From assembly GCA_963691655.1 (NCBI GenBank), contig OY829326.1:143486998-143550997 (forward strand): a stretch of 64,000 nt of DNA, given 5' to 3'. The position numbers were made by a program, and so were the translations under genes. Source of the stretch: Toxonevra muliebris (taxonomy: Eukaryota; Arthropoda; Insecta; Diptera; Pallopteridae). Each line of letters opens with the position of its first letter. Positions within the stretch are counted from its first letter, which is position 1. Of this stretch, positions 58,001 through 64,000 are shown one piece after another. Below the pieces are notes generated by a model. It was given only the letters and a program-made list of their open reading frames with translations, was not told the origin of the DNA and searched no databases.

Positions 58001-60942
58001 CAACAAACGGTGTCAGTCATAAGTTAGTTCGTAACACGTAGTGAAATTTAAGCAAGTTTTAGACTAAAAACACGTTTCACTATTTTCAACCTTACTGGTG
58101 AGGGTTTTAGTACAAAAACCGTTTGTACTAACCGTTTGTACTAACAAATGAATCTGAATTACCAGAAGAAGCCTGGATTCTTTGAAAAATTAATAGTTGT
58201 AATGCCCTCACAAGTATCAGGCAACAATATATGTAGTAGTTAGTCGAAGGTTTATAAATGAAGCCACCCCCTTGGATCTGCTAGTGGTACTATATTCGAG
58301 AACCCAATAGAGCAGTGGTTCTCAAGTGGTGGGGCACGGATTTGAAGGGAGGCGCGGAGATATTTCAATAAACAAATTTTTTAATACTCTGTAATGCACC
58401 ATAATCATAATATTTTGTATTTAACAAAATAATTTCTTTTTTCTTTCATGTTATATGTTAAAACCTATAATATGCACCTTTTAGTTTCACATTTTTCATT
58501 TCTGACTTAAGGTACGCACACACATTTACCATTTTATCGGTGCGAATCCGCAACGTAAGAAATTACAACAGTGCAACCCTTTATTTCATATGAGCGTACA
58601 CACACATCTGCAATTTTGACGCATCGTTTTTTCGAACATTCACAAGTTCCCCTATTTTGTCATCCCGAAAACGCAAACTGCTGAGTTTCATACCGACAAG
58701 TAACAAAATAAAGAAGAAGAGGAAGTGAAATGAACAAAAAGAGACAGAAATGTTTGACATTATTTTGTATATTAATACTTTTATTCTAATATTTATATAT
58801 TTAATTTAATAGTTAATTGAACTGATAAATATCTCAACTAAAAATCTCTTGTATGTGGCAGAAAGAAATGAAATTCAAGTCAATTAATACTTTGTTGAGA
58901 TTAGGACTGCAAATAAGAGACTGATCATTCATGATTTAAAAAAATGACTTCAAAAATTAAGGATAAGTCATTGACTTCAATATGACTTGTGACTTCAAAG
59001 TCTTAATTCCGCATTCACAAAAAGACTGGATTATGGCAATCATTTTTTTTAGAAGTCAGTTGACTTCTAACTTAAAAAGACTGCAATCTTTTACAGCTCT
59101 GTTGTCTGAGCTGTTTCCGGGCCATGGTAACGACTGTATCCCCAAAACTTTTATATATTCCGCTACCTATGAAAAGAAAAATAATTAATAACACAAAATT
59201 TTGTAAACATAATTTCTTAAAAGATGTCCATTCAACAGGGGTAATTGCCGATTTGAATGATGACATGGTGCAGAATCGTCTTGAAATATTACGTTGGATT
59301 TGTGCTCGAAAAATATATCTATAGAAGGTATTGCGCCTCTATTTATTATGCCTATGTGGACTGTAGAGTTCACAGACCCTCCAGAAGAATAATTTCTCAA
59401 ACATAGTAATTGCACCCCAGACCATATTGTGCGGTCTGTGCTTTACAGTACTTTGGGTGCATTCATCACTGTATCTTTCGTTTGGTCTGCGACGCACCAT
59501 GTCTCCTGAATCTGGACCAACAAGATTTATTATACTTTCGTCAGAGAATATGACTTGAGCCCAATCATGGGACGACCAATTTCTCTTTTCCCTATATCAA
59601 TTTAAACGATTTAAACGCATCTTTGCTGTTAACAGTGGCTTTTTTGCAGCTCTTCGCGCATCCAGATCTTTTCTTTCATTTTATTTCTCAACTTTTTTTA
59701 CTTATGCATCTCTCTCAACTCTGAAGAGATTTCTGGTGAAGTTTTTTTTTAGGTTTTTTAAACTTATGCCTCTGCCCTCATGTCCATTTTTTTTCTTGGA
59801 CATCTACTGCCAGATAGGCATGTCAGACTCCCGGTTTCCAAAAATTTCGTCCAGAATCTTCTTACTGAAGATTTGTGACAGCCCACTTTTTTCCTTATTG
59901 AAACATTTTTTAAGTTTTGCCTTATATCCAATAATTTCAATTTTTTGCTATTGTGTTAATACCATAACTTATTTTTTAATATTCACTTAACCTTCATATA
60001 TTTTAAGACCGAACTGTACTCATCGATATAAAACTCATATGTAAACCAGAAATTAAGTTACGCAGTCAGAAAATCAACAAACAAACTCGAAAAATAAGAG
60101 TAAACAGTAGTAAACGAAAATCAATGAAAAAATTTTAGGTCGACTTTTTTTTGAGCGCGAGGGTATATATTTTGATTGCTTGCTTCTACAGTGTTTTCTA
60201 TATAATTTATCTCACATCTTATCTCGCCCTTCTGGCAACTCCTTACACCATCTAACACTACGGATAACTTTAACAAATACATAAATACATAATTAAAATT
60301 AATTAATACATACCAATTTATATGTAATACCTACTTACTTTGTCCAATTCTCTTTGTAAAGTATATTCAATGAAACAGTAATATCCCAAATATTTTCAAC
60401 AGTACGTTCAAGCTCTTCATCAGCCATGTTGCCAACAATATTGTCACCATCATCATCATCAACACTTGCATCGTCATTATCAACGATATTCATAGTATGC
60501 AATTCATAATCAACATTTATATTATGTGTTGAAATGATATCTGCATTACCATTATCATTACCATTATCGTTGACATGCTGCACATTGTCAATGCGTGTTT
60601 CCGTTTCCGGTGCTGCAATCACACCAACTGAAGCTGAAATTGAAGCAGTAGCAGCAACTGAGACATTTGGTATATGAGTTTTAGTTTTGATGTTGTTATT
60701 GCTATTACTGTTGATTGTGACATTGTCTTTATGTTTATGCATTGCAATTGATTGTGGTATGGATGCTGCTGCTCCTCCTTCCCTTGCTGTTGACTTTACA
60801 AACTTGTGTGCTGTTTGAGATGGCTTCAATTGTTGTTGTTGTTGTTGCTTTGCTGTTATTTGCGACTTTTGTGCAAAATGCCATTGAGCTGAATCGCCTT
60901 CAGTGTTACCGGAATTTTCAATTGAGAGAAATACAAATGAGC
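54149..60942 (-). CDS. Two-pore-domain (K2P) potassium channel, 3' three exons
   Basis: Plasma-membrane leak K+ channel, encoded on the minus strand by exons 60942-60339, 55474-55122 and 55008-54149. Junction phases agree: ENWTK is completed across the 4.9-kb intron, and TTVG|GYG-type sequence is restored across the 113-bp intron. The visible part covers the end of TM1 (GSFVFLSIE), a loop of more than 300 residues, pore loop 1 (FATAFLYSLTVITTVGYG), TM2, a poly-Q cytoplasmic loop, TM3, pore loop 2 (MSLTTIGFCDLLPG), TM4 and a short C-tail ending GAPP. The first exon, with the N-terminus and most of TM1, is not recognised and may be past position 64000. Position 4 of the GFG filter in pore 2 is Cys. 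The family assignment is secure; which fly paralogue it is cannot be told. Confidence 0.9.
55009..55121 (-). other. Intron splitting the first K2P selectivity filter
   Basis: 113 bases on the minus strand, GTGAGTG...GGCACAG. It interrupts the TVG|YG filter codons in phase 1, a position often used in K2P genes. Confidence 0.85.
55122..55474 (-). CDS. K2P middle exon: long extracellular cap and pore helix 1
   Basis: Begins LASLEISRFQDQLVKRL, continuing the ENWTK of the upstream exon. It carries Gln/His-rich sequence, including several CAA/CAG stretches, then HFEWNFATAFLYSLTVITTV. 353 bases; acceptor TTTCTCTTTAG at 55475-55485 on the minus strand. Confidence 0.88.
56840..57180 (-). pseudogene. 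Possible RNase H fragment of a non-LTR element
   Basis: The minus strand contains SGHCNI near HYNAAADKLPKQGSAALHTF, resembling the PGHxxI...N..AD.LA..GS end of LINE RNase H domains. Frames are broken, and assignment is tentative. Confidence 0.3.
59150..59760 (-). pseudogene. Tc1-type transposase fossil
   Basis: The minus strand reads, with breaks, AAKKPLLTAKMRLNR-like sequence, WAQVIFSDESIINLVGPDSG, VRRRPNERYSDECTQSTVKH, NMVWGAI, and EHKSNVIFQDDSAPCHHSNR. These match the Tc1 catalytic core, with the first two Asp present. The third acidic residue region is lost. There are several stops and frame changes. Confidence 0.8.
60339..60942 (-). CDS. K2P upstream exon: end of TM1 and acidic extracellular loop
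   Basis: The acceptor TTGCATAG precedes GSFVFLSIENSGNTEGDSAQ. About 200 residues of low-complexity extracellular sequence follow: poly-Q (QQQQQQ), Asn-rich, and a strongly acidic DNDDASVDDDDGDN stretch. It ends with the family-typical IWDITVSLNILYKENWTK. 604 bases, phases 1 and 2. The conserved ends argue for a real exon despite the atypical middle. Confidence 0.82.
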
Positions 60943-61221
60943 CTATGCAAGAGAAACGAGGAAATGATAATATGTATATGTATAATACATAGTTATATGT
61001 GATAGTAACTAATATGGTATATAGATGTAAATATCTGCTTATTGTTGAGTACGTACTCTTATGTAAAGGTGTGTGTGTGTGTGAAAACCAATTAGTCACG
61101 TTGGAAACATTTTTGAATAATTATTACAAGAAGTAACTCTTCGTCGTATTTTGTCTTGATGACTAATTGTATAGGAGTTGTCGAATAAAGAACGTAGGTT
61201 TAGGGTGACCGTTATTTGTGC
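60943..61221. other. K2P intron sequence (upstream part)
   Basis: Contains a (GT)n tract near 61068-61082. The upstream exon was not found. Confidence 0.4.
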
Positions 61222-62046
61222 TACACGCAAAGAAAAAATTCGTTTCTCAGAAACGAAATTTTCACTAAACGAACTTCGTTCATGGAATGTTTTCCTGATG
61301 AACGAACATTTATTTTTCATAAACGACTGTATTCGGTTGCCATGAACAAACATTTATTTATCATAAACGGTTCAATTCTTTTACGATGAACTAAAAACGT
61401 TTGCAATGAAATGAAATATTTCCCTCAAATATATAACAAAGAGAGCAAAAACAATTTTCATATGTACATTGGCATTTTATATATTTGCTTTTCTAATTAC
61501 ATCGCGGACTCCAAAATTGACAGAAGATACATCCTGTTAAAAGAAGAATTTTTCATTACCACACACTTTTTTATATATAATTAACACCACGCATATTTTT
61601 CACTCACTTGACTCTATGAAGACAAAAAGAAATGTGATGAAATAATTTCAATGCACAATTAAAATTCTTCAATAATGCGTTGACAAATGATACTTTCCCG
61701 TTATGTTGTGTTGATTTGTTATTGTGTGACTGAGTTTTGAGTTTGAATGTAAGCGTCGCTGCTGCTTCTTTTTGCGACGAGAGCGAGATGAGAGGAAAAC
61801 GAAAATAAAAAGAAAAGTGGTTTGTGGACTTTCGTTTAGCAGAAACGTTTTTTTCATTTGCCAGAAAAGAAAATTGCCTTAATTTTATCGTGAACGAATT
61901 TTCGTTCATCATAAAATTGTTAATCTTTTGCTGAAAACGGTTTTGGTTTCTGCAAACACGGCAACGTTCCTCAGAAACGTTTTTGTTCAGCGTAAAAGTA
62001 ATATATTCTCCACAAACGGGCGATAAACGTTTTTTTTTGATGTGTA
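61222..62046. mobile_element. MITE with TACACGCAAAGAAAAAA termini
   Basis: The left end is TACACGCAAAGAAAAAATTC. The right end is the inverse, AACGTTTTTTTTTGATGTGTA. Numerous degenerate GAACGAA/AAACG and CGTTT units fill both halves in opposite orientations. The architecture matches the elements at 3884 and 20208. The minus-strand frame 62155-61604 overlaps it and is not considered coding. Confidence 0.7.
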
Positions 62047-62757
62047 AACATTTTAGCTCACGGTATGGGCAAAATTTCAAATGTGTAAAATGTAAGAATA
62101 ACTGTATCGTAAGATGTAAGATAACTGTAACGTCCAGTTCCCCTCTCGCTCGCACTACTGCGCGTCATGACTGTGCTACTCTAAAAAACAAAGAGAAGAG
62201 AGGGAGAAAAAAAAATACGAGCGGAGTTTGTTTGTTTATGTTTCGATCAATTTACTCACACATATATGTGCATACGAACACAAAATGTGTGTGTACATTT
62301 ATTCGTGGCAGAATTATTTGTTGGTGTTAAACGTATGGAGATCGACTATACCATACAAGCAGAGAAGTCGCCGTAGCAAACAGATTGGATTAAAATTAAA
62401 TATTTTTTAAAATATAAAAACAATACAAAATTATAAGTAATAAGGAATCTAGGTTTCAATAAATGTATAAACAAAATGCAGTGATAATGATACCAAACCA
62501 CGGCATTATAAAAATTTTGCTTTGTACATTAACATTAGAAAGGCAACACTTTTTATCTATGTAAATAGCAAAAATGTTAAACAGAAAAAATCAAACTTAT
62601 TTATTATAAAATCACTTATTTACTTCAATAAAAATACATTCTTTTTTATTTTTATTAAATGCAGTTAAGACAACTTTCATTGCGGTGCTTTTAAAAAATA
62701 GTGGGGTGACTAGTCATCCCTGTTGCCTTTCTAAAGTTAAATACGGAAAGCACTTAT
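62047..62757. other. No recognised feature
   Basis: AT-rich with short CACA/TGTG tracts near 62260-62300. No exon with a channel motif was found. Confidence 0.35.
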
Positions 62758-62833
62758 CGTCGCCTGAGGATTGATTTGACGTATGTGTGTACAAATTCAT
62801 ATACCTATAAGCCAAATCAATTCTCAGGCAACG
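62758..62833. repeat. Short inverted repeat (CCTGAGRATTGATTTGG)
   Basis: CGTCGCCTGAGGATTGATTTG at the left and CCAAATCAATTCTCAGGC with AACG at the right form a 76-bp hairpin. Related sequence occurs at 17472-17496 and 33727-33749, so this is probably a tiny TIR element. Confidence 0.55.
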
Positions 62834-64000
62834 TTATGTAAAATTTTCACATCTAATAAAATTTCAAATCGACAGGAAGAAAAACTTAAAGCGCGAAAAA
62901 AAGGATGCAATTGCAGCTGCGTATATGCGAACATATCGTGCCCAATGCATTGAGTAAAAGAAAAATAATGCAACTACGATTTGGAGCAATTGCAAAATAT
63001 TGCTATCACAACAACAAATATATGCGATATGGAATAAAAATTTGCATTTACAATGGTGCAAGACCATTTGCAATTTATAGTGAATTGGGCTATTATATAT
63101 AAAAGATAATGATATCTAATAAATTTTTAAAGATTTTTTTTAATTTGAATTATTTACCTAGCATATAGATAATACGTTAAATCCCTATATATGGCTATAC
63201 ATATGTGAGCTCATGCATATGGCATTCAGTTGGCTTAACTGTTTACACATCAAATATCTTGCGTGGCTTGCACACATCCATTGTTTTTCTTTGCGTGTAA
63301 GATTTTTTTCTGGTCCTATTTTGTAAACAAACAATGTATTGGGCAATTCACAAGCTGTCTCATTCGGTGTGGTATCCTCTCATTTGTATAAATTCTCTAA
63401 TTTTTCATATAAAATTTTACGATATTATGATTATACGGCAGTATATGACAGCTTGTAAATCGGCTATATGTAAAATTTTAGTTCGATCAATTATAGGGAT
63501 ATCATACCTCAAAGGCCCTAAAAATGGAAAAACCATGAAATCGAGAACAGACATTACATTTAAATAACATTCGAGGCGACTGAGGATTTTTCAAGATGCA
63601 TTTATCGTAAACTAGGTATTTTCAGCGACAATCCGGTAAAACTTTCAATATACATTGCACTCTGGGGCCAAATCCATATTTAGCTGGCCAAAATTCTAAA
63701 ATTCGGCTCATTTGATCACGGGGTCATTAGCAATTACTGCGTGGAAAATTATAACGATTGAACTATTACAACGCTTATTTCTCATACAAATGGAACCGCG
63801 AAAATAGTATAGCTTGGTATATATTATAGATATGATCATGAAATTTTATATACTAATAATCATCACTATTATTGCCCTAGATCGGGTTATTACCACGCCC
63901 ACCTCCCATATATGTGAAATTTTTAAAGCTCTTTAACTTGGAACTAATTGCAGATAAAGTGATGAAATTGCATATGCTGGTAAATAATAGCATATTAATA
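62834..64000. other. No recognised feature up to the window edge
   Basis: No coding exon identified. ACCACGCCCACCTCCCATA at about 63891 is related to motifs near 25145. The 5' part of the K2P gene is expected beyond this edge. Confidence 0.35.

Larger units (their letters stand above)
55475..60338 (-). other. Large K2P intron (about 4.9 kb) with transposon relics
   Basis: Donor AAA|GTAAGTAG at 60338; acceptor at 55475. It holds an (AT)n hairpin at about 55640-55670, a possible non-LTR RNase H relic near 56840-57180, CAGTGGTGCAAACGTAGG (57224, a Tc1-like terminus without partner) and a Tc1 fossil at 59150-59760. No internal exon is recognised. Confidence 0.7.

Noticed and set aside
57224..59760. 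A single full-length Tc1 element from the CAGTGGTGCAAACG terminus to the transposase relic
   Set aside because: No inverse terminus was found beyond 59760, and the spacing is too long for a simple Tc1 element.
60742..61002. Plus-strand 86-codon frame rich in Leu/Val
   Set aside because: It is the antisense of the poly-Q/low-complexity K2P exon.
61604..62155. 183-codon minus-strand frame
   Set aside because: It lies mostly within the TACACGC MITE and its AAACG subrepeats. No domain or splice context.

Overview
The window looks like nuclear DNA of a fly (Diptera, probably a schizophoran such as a tephritid or muscid). The reasons are: AT-rich sequence, short introns of about 60-110 bp with GT...AG ends, TATA/TCAGT-type core promoters, opa-like CAG/CAA glutamine tracts, and a dense load of fly-type transposons (mariner/maT, Tc1, hAT, piggyBac, Jockey and many small TIR elements). 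The species cannot be fixed from the sequence. No CRISPR array, rRNA, tRNA or bacterial operon is seen.

Three protein-coding units are supported. (1) 5780-6964 (+): a compact intronless gene of 394 codons with two zinc-finger-like motifs. Its architecture resembles only the N-terminal, non-catalytic part of Polinton/Maverick-type protein-primed DNA polymerase B. (2) 37533-41239 (+): a secreted fibrinogen-related protein. It has a signal peptide, a very long coiled coil built from 14 in-frame 84-bp cassette exons (seven tandem A/B pairs), a Pro/Thr-rich exon and a fibrinogen C-terminal domain. The best model has 20 exons and encodes about 757 residues. (3) 54149-60942 (-): the 3' three exons of a two-pore-domain (K2P) potassium channel. 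It has a very long extracellular loop, a poly-Q cytoplasmic loop and an unusual Cys in the second selectivity filter. The 5' exon is not recognised and probably lies beyond the right edge.

Most of the rest is transposon debris. 0.9-3.4 kb: TA-flanked MITE and an internally deleted mariner. 3.9-4.8 kb: TACAC-type MITE. 7.2-9.3 kb: long hairpin, pogo-like MITE, broken Jockey RT. 10.4-11.5 kb: hAT. 13.3-18.5 kb: TTAA MITE, maT copy A, and a 2.5-kb palindromic element carrying a nested hAT with its own 8-bp target duplication. 19.3-23.1 kb: piggyBac fossil, two MITEs, second hAT copy. 25-28 kb: low-complexity and degenerate tandem repeats. 29.5-36.4 kb: maT copy B, three hAT-like elements, a MITE, a non-LTR endonuclease fragment. 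37.2-53.8 kb: several TTAA-flanked MITEs, one directly upstream of the fibrinogen-gene TATA box, plus other MITEs. 56-62 kb: Tc1 and non-LTR fossils in or near the K2P gene and another TACAC-type MITE.

The most interesting item is the cassette-exon coiled-coil array. Every intron from the second onward is in phase 2. Each cassette is exactly 28 residues (four heptads) with Cys at a fixed heptad position in 12 of 14. Cassettes can therefore be gained, lost or skipped without changing the reading frame or the heptad register, which would make the gene a length-adjustable stalk carrying a lectin-like head.
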